This document shows positions 51,901-62,901 of a DNA stretch of 64,000 nucleotides, one piece after another. The stretch lies in the NCBI RefSeq assembly GCF_001949145.1, contig NW_019091544.1:44705-108704 (forward strand), written 5' to 3'. The notes beneath the pieces are model-generated. The model was not told the origin of the DNA and made no database searches. It saw only the letters and a program-made list of their open reading frames with translations. This DNA is from Acanthaster planci (lineage: Eukaryota > Echinodermata > Asteroidea > Valvatida > Acanthasteridae). Position 1 is the first letter of the stretch, and each line of letters begins with the position of its first letter. The position numbers and the translations under genes are program-made.

Positions 51901-54900
51901 AGGCTTATGCCAACATGCTAAAACTGTTTACTTTTAAAATCCTTGCACACTCTTGTGTTAACCCCTTCTCGATGGGAATTTCTTTCCAAAAGCCGACTCT
52001 AAGAATTCCAGCCTCACTTGGCCATGAAGGCCACCTGCCAAACAGCAAGTTCTCAGTTTGTGGCCCAGCGTGCACTGCACGCTTTGAATTACACGGTAAA
52101 AAGGCTGATTGTTCGGTGGCTCTACTCAAGCTTCCACATTCCCGTTGCCTCTTTTCAAAGTGGGGACTATTGTGAAGCTGGTGATTATGATGCAAATTCG
52201 GTCTTTTCATTTCTGGGCTACACACAAAGACCAATTACCATATACACAAGAGCCAGGGTCTGCCTTCTTTCACCGTGTTCGCTCGAGGAGCGTGGGCCAA
52301 GAATAATAGCTGAAAAGCGGACTGAGGATCTCAATTTTTCCAGCGTGTCTTAGTGCGTCCTGGCGTGAAGGGTTTAAATCAATGCATTAACTATCCAAGT
52401 TTTCGCAGCAAATCAAAGTCCCAGTTTCTGTTTTTTTATTTTGTAATAATTCTTTTTACTGCAACCTTTGACCTCTTGCCGAGTTTTCTTTATTGTAATG
52501 AAGTGCAGATCACCAGTTCATCACTTTTCCCTCATTACGTCAGGTCAAAAGTTTAACCTTCTCTCTAGAGGTAACCTTCCCCACAATGAACTTTTCCAGT
52601 GAGTACTTTCTGTGAAAACATTTGACAGCAGTCAATCCTTCCCATAAAACTATTGAATGTCTTCACCATGCAATAGCCCCATACTGAAAACCTTGTGGCA
52701 TTTCAAACCAAGGTGGACCACCAGAAAGTTAGGGACCACTGAGTCACAGTGACTAGCATGATCCCCCACACTCCCATAGTGGAAACCTTAGGCAGCAATG
52801 CATTCTGTCTTTCCATTCTTGATTGGGCGAGAAAAGCAAATTTCTCAGCCCTTCTTGAGAAATTCAAAAGAGATAGATTCTACTTGTCTGTCTTACATTA
52901 TTGTGGCGTCGAAAGAAACCACTTAAATTGCCAGTACAAAATAGTCACAGTTACTCAAATTGCCAACACAATGTAGTTTTTTTCATCTTATGAGTTACTC
53001 CAACCCTTTGAAGTAGTTTTAACAACAAATTCTAAAGCAAAATGTATGGGTTGAAGCCAAAAATGCGGCTTTATATCATGTATGGATGACAAAATAGCCC
53101 AGCTTATGTACAAAATTGACTCACCCAACATTAGATTATTATTCATGATATGCAAAGTGTGTATGGAGTGCCAATTCTTAAAATACAAGGCAAGGGATTG
53201 GCTGCCAAATGGGTTTGTTAGTTATGTTTGAAGAAGATTTGCCCTCTGATTTCTTTATTGCCTACTCTTGACTTTATACTCCAGTTCACTTTTAACACAT
53301 TAAATAGAAAGGAAATCATATCTAAGCCAGTGGGAGTGTAATTCATATTCATCACGTGGATAAACACCTAAAAGTATGGTGGGCATACGGTCGCAAAAAA
53401 CAGTAGTCTTACTCTTTTATACAACTTCAACTTTTCAAAAGTATCACGTGTCCATAAAAGAAAACAATGTAAAAAGTGTACTTTTGTCAATTTTACCTTG
53501 ATGAGTTTGGCAGCATCTTTATCTTCCTCACCAAGCTTGATGGTTTCTTCCTTCTCATCGATGGGGTTACCCTTAGCATCCAGCCTCTTCCTATAGATGT
53601 TAAGATCTACATCCAATTGGTGTTCACCTGAGACATCCATTGCATCTAAACTTAAAACTGGAAATAAGGAAATTACAGTAACACCTCTTTAAGGCTTTAC
53701 ACTAAGATTTTCTTATAATGGTCACTTTACCATACATTGAAAAAAAATTACTCGGTATTTTGTTTCTGAACTTACATACACAGGGCATTTTGGGAAAAAT
53801 GATATCCATGTTGATCCGCAGTTTTTCCCCTCTTGTGTTATCAACGTACAATTCTGGAATAACCTGTTAAATTGATGAAAGATAAAAACATTTGAGGCTT
53901 TGGAAATATCAATTCAAAGAAAGTACATTCTACCCAAACGGGCAGTTTGTACTTTAGTTCTCCAGCCTTGAAGTGCCTCTTTCAAACACTTGCACCATGA
54001 TTTGGTTTTAAATGTTTGGGTCACTTTAAGTTTAAATTTTCTTTGCTGCAAAGGGATGTTGGGGGTGAAGGGGGTTGAAGGGAGGGGTGGGGAGTTAGAG
54101 ACAGATTCAGAAAACTGATACAAGTACAGCGTATTTGGAGTATTCAAGGTATAGTTTCAAAAAGTGCAGGAACAGTGGTGGTTGGGATTGGAAATGTGAC
54201 AGCAGGTGATATGAGAGTACTTTGTAAGATCATGTACAATGGCATTGTGTAATCTCTTCAACTCAAGCTACGGGGCATATGAAAGCTATTGCTTGAAGTT
54301 CTCAGAAATTACAAAAAGCTCATTGCAACAAGTTGAAAATATAGGATTGGCCTCCAAGATTCAGGAAGAATAGTCAGTTCTCAGAGAAACACAGCAAGGA
54401 AAACAATAAGGGAATATGTCAAAAATACAACTGTATATTTGTAAGTTTTCGAATCAAACAATTTCAAGAATACACTTTGAGTGCTACTTGTCTTTTGCTT
54501 GGAGAATAAAAACATTTTTTCTTCATTTGAAGGAAAATCAATGAAAGTCTTTGAAAGAATTGCAAAACATTTGCTTTCAGGTTTTCTGAGAGTACATGTA
54601 CTCCCGTGATTTAATAAGCAACATACTGTACCTCTTTTGTCAGGTAATAGTTGAGTTCTGACAGAAACAACACAGTCATGAGGATGGCACTGACAATGGT
54701 AACTAAAAACAAGAACACAAGAAACAATTTCTCAGATCTACTCAAAGTTTCTTAAAAATACCTGCAGCCAGTGTGATCAATGATGCAATCTGTTATCATG
54801 GTTATTTTTTGAATCATTTAGTGCCCTCTTTTTACACTGAAAATCTAGAACAATTTTGAGGCACCTTCAAAATGTACATGTATATTAATCCTCAACTGGT

Positions 54901-56595
54901 CAGTCAATCAACAGGCTTCAATTTTCAATTAACCTTAACTCCCTCAGGGTAAGTGCAAAATCATATTGAAATTAAAGGATTCGGGCCTAGCCCTGTTACT
55001 CGTTTCCATTGCATTAGGGTTAATCTCAAACCAAACTGTAAATTACTTATCATATTCATGATGATGGTTGCATCATATTGGTGATGGAATGAGTTCTATA
55101 TACAGACAACACTTGATGTCCCTGTGCACAAACCTATGAGACTTGTCTGACATGTTTGAAAAAACCAAAGTGTTTTCTAAGTAAATGTTTAGGAATTTCC
55201 TTGCTAAATGTCACTTTTTGGGACATGTTATCACTTTCTGACAGCTGTTGTAAGATGTTACGGAAAACTTAGTACTTTTTTTCAAGATGTATTTTTGCGT
55301 TGGGGAGATGTTAATTTACGTAACGGGTTTTGCCCTTACCCAACGTACATGTATATATGAAACACTGTATGCTCAGTGCTTGTCCGAGAGCTTACGAAAA
55401 AAGTCACAAGCTTACTCGAACCCACGACCTCCTGCTTAGTGAGTGGTTAAGACGTCTGCACTAGTAAGCAGGAGGTTGTGGGTTTTAGTCCCACCCGAGT
55501 AAGCTTGTGCCTTTTTTCGCAAGCTCTCGAACAAGCACTGAGCATACAGTGTTTAATATATACGTTGGGTAAGGGTAAAACCCGTTATATAAACTTAGTA
55601 CTGTCTGTGTATGGAACTCTTTGTAAGGTTGTACTTGTTACCCAGAGTGAATTAGTCAATTAGACAATTAGTCAGTGTGACAATCTTTGTTATGTTTTTC
55701 TTCTATGCAGGAAACAATTTGAACATGTTGACTTGTTGTGCAATAACATGACTAACACAATACGGGGCAGACATGGGACAACATAGTTCTGGGGTAGGCC
55801 TAGGCCCAAGACTTAGAAGAAAGTGTGAGGTGAAGTTGTGAAAAGCTACCCCCAGAACTGTGGGGTCCGTTCTACCTCACTCCCATGAATGGGTGGACGT
55901 CGGACCCCACAGTTCTGGGGGTAGCGTACAGCTGCAAGCTAACATAATGCCCTAGACCATGCATCCGGTATCCTGCAGATGATGTATTATCATACATAAT
56001 TATGACAATGAAATCAGAGTTACAGAATGGCCAAGGCCCCTGGCGTGAGTGACATGCTTGGGATGAGATATATATGCAACCATACGTATGAAGCCAAACC
56101 ACGATGGTTGTGTTTGTATTGCGCATGGCCAATGTATATTAGACTCACGTTGCAGCTGTTCATCGGTATATCAACAGTAAAAACACCACCAATTTGTGTG
56201 AATTGCGGTAGCCAAGCGGTTACAGCACAGTAATGATTTGTGATGCATGGGGTGTGGGTTCGAATCACGGTGGTGTCGGCAGGGAGGTTTATTTAAAGAG
56301 GAAAATAAAGCCCGAATGTTATTGGAGCCTTATTTCACACGTGAAGTTTTTATGGTTGGTTGAGCATCTAGATGTCATGCATGTGCATGGTTGTGAACCA
56401 TGGTTTGGCTTCATATGTGTGATTGCATATATAGCTCCTTGGGACACTGCACGATCGGTATGATGCCTTGATGGGGCTGTCAAGGCTACGCTGCCTACCT
56501 GCTGCTCCACCGAAGGTTTTCACTCTAAAATCTTCCAGAGTCTTGGGGTAAGCATCAAACTGACGCAGTCTATGGAACACATTTTTTACGTCCAT
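48995..56595 (-). CDS. ERGIC3: ERGIC3, ER-Golgi intermediate compartment protein 3
   Basis: Complete 393-residue protein (human 383) in eleven exons: 56499-56595, 54632-54702, 53776-53863, 53497-53657, 51596-51663, 51265-51430, 50660-50749, 50045-50141, 49656-49863, 49304-49359 and 48995-49074. All phases agree. ERGIC3 (yeast Erv46) cycles between ER and cis-Golgi in COPII/COPI vesicles and acts with ERGIC2/Erv41 as a cargo receptor. Seen: cytosolic [18 protein letters not shown]1 ([17 protein letters not shown]); luminal [20 protein letters not shown]; the cysteine signature [25 protein letters not shown] and [63 protein letters not shown]2 ([21 protein letters not shown]); and a short cytosolic end [11 protein letters not shown]. 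An in-frame ATG at 56607 could add four residues. Introns host minisatellites, a TTAA-flanked MITE and three hairpin elements. Confidence 0.97.
50236..50355. repeat. Minisatellite, five units of 24 bp
   Basis: Five exact-length units of aaactatccttcacaccgct plus ggac, with c/t variation at one site. The array lies in the ERGIC3 intron between exons 7 and 8. The unit length is divisible by three, so it opens a chance frame. Confidence 0.95.
50737..51058. repeat. 62-64-bp minisatellite containing copies of the ERGIC3 exon 7 acceptor
   Basis: Five copies begin near 50741, 50804, 50868, 50932 and 50996. Each carries ccctgccacctaaccaggac and then accaaagaattcgtgg. The first copy is the real start of ERGIC3 exon 7 (read on the minus strand: ggttag|gtggcagggaat), so the other four are duplicated decoy 3' splice sites. 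Some copies also contain aacag|gtcagt, a donor-like motif, 30-40 nt further on. Confidence 0.9.
51962..52373. mobile_element. TTAA-flanked MITE (piggyBac-like ends)
   Basis: Flanked by TTAA at 51958-51961 and 52374-52377. The left end starts CCCCTTC and the inverted right end starts ACCCTTC. The 412-bp interior has no transposase. TTAA duplication and CCC-type termini fit piggyBac, though the inverted match is short. It lies in the ERGIC3 intron between exons 4 and 5. Confidence 0.6.
55321..55587. repeat. Long hairpin element with a tRNA-like centre
   Basis: TAACGGGTTTTGCCCTTACC at the left inverts as gggtaagggtaaaacccgtta at the right. The arms of about 115 bp also share cactgtatgctcagtgcttg and acaagcttactcg. 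The centre and right arm resemble part of a tRNA gene: tggttaagacgtctgc (A-box-like), ctagtaag (anticodon-loop-like, AGT) and gttgtgggttttagtccc (B-box-like). This suggests a SINE or tRNA-derived sequence folded back on itself. It lies in ERGIC3 intron 1. Confidence 0.75.
55847..55923. mobile_element. 77-bp palindromic MITE, copy 1
   Basis: TACCCCCAGAACTGTGGGGT at the left pairs with accccacagttctgggggta at the right, across a short noncoding centre. A longer relative with the same ends is at 61490-61625. It lies in ERGIC3 intron 1. Confidence 0.85.
56040..56455. repeat. Inverted-repeat element with internal tRNA-like sequence
   Basis: The left arm (tatatatgcaaccatacgta, then tgaagccaaacca) matches the inverted right arm (tatatatgcaatcacacata, then tgaagccaaacca). 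Inside, 56205-56277 looks tRNA-derived: tagccaagcggttacagcac (A box) and gtgtgggttcgaatcac (B box). It is probably a tRNA-derived SINE captured in, or driving, a hairpin element. It ends just before the ERGIC3 exon 1 donor. Confidence 0.65.
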
Positions 56596-57101
56596 GCTGT
56601 TGAACAAATAATCGTAGAAACATTAAAAACTTTCGGTTGCTTTCCACACGTGTACTGTGTCATGTAGACCACAGCACAGCGCACCATGTACATGTATGCC
56701 ATGAGCTAAGTCGATGAATAAATGCAAAACGTACGTGTTCTTAAGGGTGCATTGTAAAAAAATGCCCTGCCCAAATGATATGTCGACATAGTCAAACACT
56801 ATTCACATTGTACGATCCATACGTGTAGATCACTAATGTAACTTCTCTTTAAATTGTCTTTGATGTTTTTTGGTTCTTCTCACTTTTTGAGAAAACTATC
56901 TTTGCGTCATCATTGCAGTGAGACCAACTTAGGAGGAAAACATTATTGTTGGAAGCACTTTTCAGTAAGCTGACACAACCCTGTCGATTGAGGGCTCACA
57001 CCATAAACACCTTTCTGCAAACTGCGCGGACTGCGCATATCCTGTCGGTTGCCTTCCTGTCATCTGTTTCTTTCATTAATTTGAGTAGTTAACCCTTCAA
57101 A

Positions 57102-57127
57102 ATGACTTCCCCCATCGGAACGTCGAG
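57102..57127 (+). CDS. Candidate first coding exon of a divergent gene
   Basis: ATG followed by MTSPIGTSR and a good donor (AG|gtatgt) lies 507 bp from the ERGIC3 start on the opposite strand, after a CpG-containing stretch (gcgcggactgcgcat). It could be the start of the plus-strand gene whose exons appear at 62902-63616. Its phase 2 end would require at least one more exon between them. Very short, so uncertain. Confidence 0.25.
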
Positions 57128-57278
57128 GTATGTGACTTCACAAATGTATACCTCATGTGTTTGTTTGACATATATTTTAATCTTGAGTGGCATAATTATG
57201 GTCAGTTGTTAAACTCTTACTTACAGTAGGCTTACTCAGTAAATTTGCATGAAAAAGTACCCACCCCCTCTTGCCTAG

Positions 57279-58886
57279 GGGATCAGGCCTCATTTCAACT
57301 CGGACCGAAACCAACTCGGACCCATTCCAACTCCGACCCATGCCAACTCGGACCCAGGACCAACTCGGACCCACAACCAACTCGGACCCATGCCATTTCG
57401 GACCCACTTCGAGTCAACTCGGACCCACTCAGTCTTATGGTTGCATTACACCAAATACGCGCCCGTAGGCCGAAATAGCGCCGACTCTTGAACCTCGCCT
57501 TCATTTTTTTTCGCTTCAAGATACTTTTTTTTCCGCTTCAAATTCAACATTATGGCCAGATTGATCACTTTTCGTTTCAATTTTATGAACTTTTGTATTC
57601 GCCTTTTCCCTAATAGCAGTAAAATTATGCGCTCATGTAAATGAAGCCGCCTGCCTCTATCCAAAATAGGCCCGCATAGTGGGGCTTTTTGTGAAAGAAA
57701 TACTCTGAACCGGAAACTATCAATCCCAAATTCGGGATTTATATAAATAATTCTATGCTCCCTCGTGATTATGGCACGTCTTATTGTAGAAAATAAGAAA
57801 CCGTGGGATCACAAAATATTAATAATGAGCTCGCGAGCAGACATACGACACTTCAAAACCGTCTCCAAGTTTAAGCCAATAGGAAATATTCCACATTTTT
57901 ATCTTAAAATGATTGGATTTGTGTTGTTCGAAATTACCAACCTACATGTATTTGTGTTAGTTGGACAGTCAGTTCAGGCCTGTATGGATGAATTCCTCCA
58001 TCTGCCTAAATCTTTCCGGTATTGGGGGGGGAATGGGGCAAGGTGGAGGTGTAAGACTTGCCAGGCCCAAAAAAAATTAAAAAGTGAAGTGGGGAATAAC
58101 ACTATGAGACACTATAAAAGGTCAATGTTCGTGATATTGATGTATATCTGCAGTATCTGTTGTACGTATGCAGCATCTCTTATGTACATCAGAAGGCCTA
58201 TCTGTGGCTTTTTTATTGCAACAAAAACTTTGGGGGCTGTTTGGTGAAAGTTCATTCGATTTCTGCTGGTGATCTGGAATGCCAAAAAAACTTTGGAGAA
58301 AGGGCGTCAATGATTTGGTACTGTCAATCACTCTCCAAAAGCTGCTCCCATTTTTTGTCCCAAGCTCCCACTCCCCGATCATAGGGTTTCAAGAATGGAA
58401 GGTGACAGAATTAGTCTTTGTGGTTAATCACGCCGGTACCTTGGAAGCTAATACCTGATTAAGATTCCAGATTACAAGCGGCAAATAAGACATCAAAGGA
58501 AATGTGCCTCCATAAAAATATGACGCTCGTTGGTTACTTATCACTTGTTCGAAGACATCACTGCTATCAAATCTAGTCCTTTACGGTTTTTAACCACCAT
58601 GCCCGTTCAAACTCGAAAACGGAAAAATTCTGGGAAGCCTGTGCCACTGTTTCCCTGCATAATGTGTAGAGAGGACATTACATCTCGGCAGCATGCAGTG
58701 CAAAAAAGTCATTTACCAAATGCTAAAATGTAAAAGTGGACAAAATAAAAATTTTCAACAAGTTAATCATACACCTGGGGTTGGGTCCGAGTTAGTATTG
58801 GGTCCGAGTTGGTTGTGGGTCCGAATTGGTATGGGTCCGAGTTGGTATGGGTCCGAGTGGGTTTGGGTCTGAGTTGACTCGAAACC
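57279..58886. mobile_element. DNA transposon with tandem-repeat terminal inverted repeats, copy 2
   Basis: Starts GGGATCAGG and ends CTCGAAACC, the same ends as copy 1 at 6127-7417. It is flanked by TTGCCTAG (57271-57278) and TTGCCTAT (58887-58894), a 7-of-8 match. The left array (57293-57425) has about eight units of CAACTCGGACCCA in 16-17-bp spacing; the right array (58775-58880) has six inverted units. The interiors of the two copies are not obviously alike, so these may be different deletion derivatives that share ends. A transposase-like fragment is at 58599-58700. The 160-codon frame at 57765-58247 was not recognised. Confidence 0.8.
58599..58730 (+). pseudogene. Fragment resembling the N-terminus of a transposon protein with a cysteine finger
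   Basis: From the ATG at 58599 the frame reads MPVQTRKRKNSGKPVPLFP and then CIMCREDITSRQHAVQ, after which it loses sense. A CxxC followed by TSRQHAVQ is the start of the PHD/RING-like finger seen in many invertebrate MULE-type transposon proteins, as I recall. The expected downstream cysteines (CDxC...H..C) are missing. It lies just inside the right terminal array and points outward. Confidence 0.45.
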
Positions 58887-59164
58887 TTGCCTATCCTATA
58901 GAAAGCGTGGAAATTCGGATATTAGCTTTTACATCACTGGAAAACTACAATCCTCTCTAAAACGTTTGCATATTCTAAGTGATGTTGCTACTAATAAATA
59001 AGTTTATGACTGTGAAATAGTTACATTTCCCCAGTCTGAGTAACTTAGACACAAGTGACAAGATATATGTAGCCACCCAGCCAACTATATTCAAATGTTC
59101 ATAAAGGTAATTTGTCATGTTTGTAGAGTCTTTGAGTAGGGGGAATATGCTGGGTTTAGAGCAC

Positions 59165-61257
59165 ACCTATTTTTACTGGTTTTACTGGGTACGTACTAAC
59201 AAAGAAAAGGGTTATATTAAAAATACATGGAAAATCATAAATAGTTTTGTGGATTAATATGTTTTACATATTAATCCACAATCCAAAATAACTTCCATTG
59301 AAACTGAAGGTGCTTTCATTGATAACCCTAGACTCGTTGCAAATTACTTTTACACTTATTTTACAAATACAGGCGAGAATCTTTGTGATGCAGTTCCTAG
59401 TAATGACTACATTTTCTTCGAATACTTAGTGAATCCTAATCCTAATTGTATTTTTCTCTCTCGTAACGGAAGAAGAGATCACTGATGTGGTATGCAATTT
59501 GCCGAATAAAAAAAGTGCAGGGGGTTGATCATATTAACTGTTCACTAATTAAGACTTTAATTCCAGCCATCTCAAAACCACTAACTTACATTATAAATCT
59601 TTCCCTCTCCACTGGTGTCGTACCAGACGGCATGAAAATCACAAGGGTCACCCCTATTCATAAGAGTTGCAGTGTTAGCCACGTTAATAACTATAGACCA
59701 ATTTCTGTTCTTACTTCTTTTTCCCAGATAATGGAGCGTGTTATTTACAAATGTACATTACATTTTTTAGACAAAAATAATATCATAGCAGATAATCAGT
59801 ATGGATTTAGAGAGAAACATTTAACGTTACACGCTATTATTCACCTAATTGATAAGATAACTAATGACTTAGATAATTCAATTTCTACTATTGGTATATT
59901 CCTGGACCTCTCCAAGGCATTCGATACACTTAACCACGACATACTTTTATCTAAACTTGATCATTATGGTATCAGAGGAATTGCCTTGGAGTGGTTCCGG
60001 AGTTATCTGCATAATCGCAAACAGTGTGTATGTATGAATGGTACACAATCTTCTTATTGTACAATTTCCCATGGAGTCCCCCAAGGGTCCATTTTAGGCC
60101 CCCTTTTATTTTCTTTGTATATTAATGATTTTAACAAATCTTCGGATCTCCTTTCTTTCATTCTTTTTGCAGATGATAGTTACAAATATTTTATGGTAAG
60201 AAAGATCCTAAAACACTCTTTGACACAGTAAATGTTGTACTTCAAAATGTCTCTAATTGGATTAAAGCCAAACAAGCTGACAATAAACTTAAAGAAAACC
60301 AGCTTTATGTTGTTCAACTACAAGGAAAGTAATCCTGTACATGCCGTGTTTATTGACAAAAATCACACAAAATGATTCTATCAAATTTTTAGGACTATTT
60401 ATTGACAAACGTCTTTCTTGGAAAAAGCATATTAATCACATTTGTTCAATTGTATTCAGAAATATAGGTGTAATATGTAAGCTTTAGTCATTTTTTCCAA
60501 AAAACATTTTATTGAACCTGTTCAATACTTTAGTGTTGCCTTACGTATCATACGGTATACTTGCCTAGGGCAACTGCGGCATACAGTAGGTCTGGTAAAC
60601 AGAATTCATAGGCTCCAAAAGAAAGTTTTACGCATAATCAACTCTACCTCTTTCTGGGAACATAGTAGTCCACTTTTTACCATTGCAAAACCTTAAAGGT
60701 CGGTGATATTTATAAGTCCCAGCTTGTAACCCTCATGCACCAACTGCATAATAACAACTTACCAAACTTTATCAATTCAATGTTTATAAGAAATGACCAA
60801 ATTCATCACCATTTCACACGAACAGTGCAGCAAATTTCATCGCTCGTACTCGTGTACTAAACTTTCATCTAAAACAGTTAAACACAAGGGTCCCAAGCTG
60901 TGGAACACATTAGATTCTTCTTTAAAAAACACAGCAAATCTCTCACTATTTAAATGTAAATTTAAGACTTTTCTACTAAATAAATATTTGTAATTGATTA
61001 TTCCACGAGGCTACAGGTTTTTTTTTTCATTATGTTAATATTACATGTATATTTGTTCTTTTGTGTTTTACATGTTTGTACATGTATCTTGACTGTATGT
61101 TAGTGTATATGGAGTCCCTACTCGACAAGCGCTGCTGTTTGGGGACCCCATCCACATTTTTTTTCTTTGTACTTCTTTTACTGCAATAATTGTGTGAAGA
61201 ATAAAGTGAAAGGTATTCAGTTTCCTTTCACTTGTGAATGAACGAATGAATGAACTT
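59165..61257 (+). mobile_element. Degraded CR1/L2-type non-LTR retrotransposon
   Basis: Frameshifted pieces of one reverse transcriptase can be followed. NTGENLCD is at about 59370; [20 protein letters not shown] and [19 protein letters not shown] at 59520-59740; [20 protein letters not shown] and [19 protein letters not shown] up to 60140; FADD at about 60170. Then comes VSNWIKANK (about 60250) and the C-terminal signature KHKGPKLWNTLDSSLKN at about 60880. Several frameshifts and stops make it dead. The 3' end has AATAAA at 61200 and finishes in tgaatgaacgaatgaatgaa, the short tandem tail typical of CR1/L2 elements. The 5' part (endonuclease) is missing. Confidence 0.9.
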
Positions 61258-61261
61258 ACCC

Positions 61262-61875
61262 ATAATCAATTCGATAATAAACCATTTGAATATTTGACCC
61301 TCAATTCGATCGAATATCCAAATATTTGGTTGTACCGACTGGCAGATTGTTGATGAACAAACCATGTGTAAAATCAGTGGCAGTAATTCACACAATTGTA
61401 TAATACAATCAATATAATAGCTTCTTAAGTCTAGGAGTATCTCCAGCCATGATTTAGCAAGATTTAAGAGACAAACAATATTTTGTGCCTACCCCCAAAA
61501 CTTTGGGGTCTGACGTCCGCTCAGAACTGTGGGGTCCAAAGTCTGCTCAGAACTGTGGGGTCCGACGTCCGCTCCTCTCCCACCTGGGAGAAGAGCAGAT
61601 GTCGGACCCCACAGTTCTGGGGTACTTTTTGGCCCTGCTGAAAATTCCTATTCCTTTTAAATTTTTTTATGAATATTTTATTATTGAATCGTAATATTTC
61701 TGGTGCTTTTCATTTGAATCTGCTTGAAACTCCATAGTGCAATTTTTCTCATTTAAGACAAAAAAAAGTCACCCTTTCTTTTCATGAATTTTGCATTTTA
61801 GTATTCAAATTTGGAAAATAATATTTGAATATTCGATGATTGATCGAATATTCGAATATTCAGCACAGCCATACT
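61262..61875. mobile_element. Nonautonomous DNA element, copy 2 (hAT-like), interrupted by a MITE
   Basis: Homologous to 5073-5573: shared ttgttgatgaacaaaccat, acacaattgta, aatagcttct and cctattccttttaa. It ends cgaatattcagcacagcc. The left end abuts the tail of the LINE, so the LINE probably landed in or beside it. It is split by the MITE at 61490-61625. Confidence 0.65.
61490..61625. mobile_element. 136-bp MITE, copy 2, nested in the hAT-like element
   Basis: Starts TACCCCCAAAACTTTGGGGT and ends accccacagttctggggtac, the same ends as 55847-55923, plus an internal partial duplication of cagaactgtggggtcc. It is flanked by TTTTGTGCC (61481-61489) and TTTTTGGCC (61626-61634), 7 of 9 matching. 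The homologous element at 5073-5573 lacks the insert, so an empty site is available for comparison. Confidence 0.75.
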
Positions 61876-62202
61876 TTCCCAGCAAATCATAAAAAAACCT
61901 AATATTTTTCTCATGTTAAAATATCCACTGGGTACCTACCCTGTAAAATTTTGTAAAAATTAACATTTTAAATCTCTTATAGGTGGAAACAAGCCACCGC
62001 CGAGCTGGTAAAAAATTATTTGAAAAAGATTAACATATATCAATATTTTAGCGCTCCTTTTAAGCACTTACGTAGTGACGGATTTTTCTGTTATGACAAT
62101 TGCTATCAATAACTAGGCTGCCTGGTGTATTTTTGTACATCGTTAAAACAGGAGGCAACACTTTGATTTCTTAAAAGAATGTCAAGAAGAAAACATAATG
62201 CT

Positions 62203-62564
62203 NNNNNNNNNNNNNNNNNNNNNNNNNNNNNNNNNNNNNNNNNNNNNNNNNNNNNNNNNNNNNNNNNNNNNNNNNNNNNNNNNNNNNNNNNNNNNNNNNN
62301 NNNNNNNNNNNNNNNNNNNNNNNNNNNNNNNNNNNNNNNNNNNNNNNNNNNNNNNNNNNNNNNNNNNNNNNNNNNNNNNNNNNNNNNNNNNNNNNNNNNN
62401 NNNNNNNNNNNNNNNNNNNNNNNNNNNNNNNNNNNNNNNNNNNNNNNNNNNNNNNNNNNNNNNNNNNNNNNNNNNNNNNNNNNNNNNNNNNNNNNNNNNN
62501 NNNNNNNNNNNNNNNNNNNNNNNNNNNNNNNNNNNNNNNNNNNNNNNNNNNNNNNNNNNNNNNN
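62203..62564. other. Assembly gap (362 N)
   Basis: A run of N. It may hide an exon of the plus-strand gene that continues to the right. Confidence 0.99.
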
Positions 62565-62901
62565 TAGCTTGTACTTTCAAGGCTAAAAGTCACAGTTTTA
62601 GCACAATTCATAGACATTTTGTGTGTATAATTGCAGTTTCGGTGGCCCCAACCCACTCTCATGATTCTTCAACTCGCGGTAAACAGAAACAGCGCCACCA
62701 TGTGACTGTCTTTAAAAAGTGTTGTTAAGAAAGATTCAGACTATGATATAAAAAGTATTCTAATTGAACCTTATTAAGGCTCGTACTTTTTGGGTTACTG
62801 TCAGGCCAATTGTGATTCTGCTTACACCAGCTTTCAAGTTATTATTTACAAACACGTACGTGTTTAATTACATGTACTTGTAACTTCATGCGCACCTGCA
62901 G

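Noticed and set aside
57765..58247. Plus-strand 160-codon frame inside transposon copy 2
   Set aside because: No transposase motif or domain recognised; retained only as part of the element.
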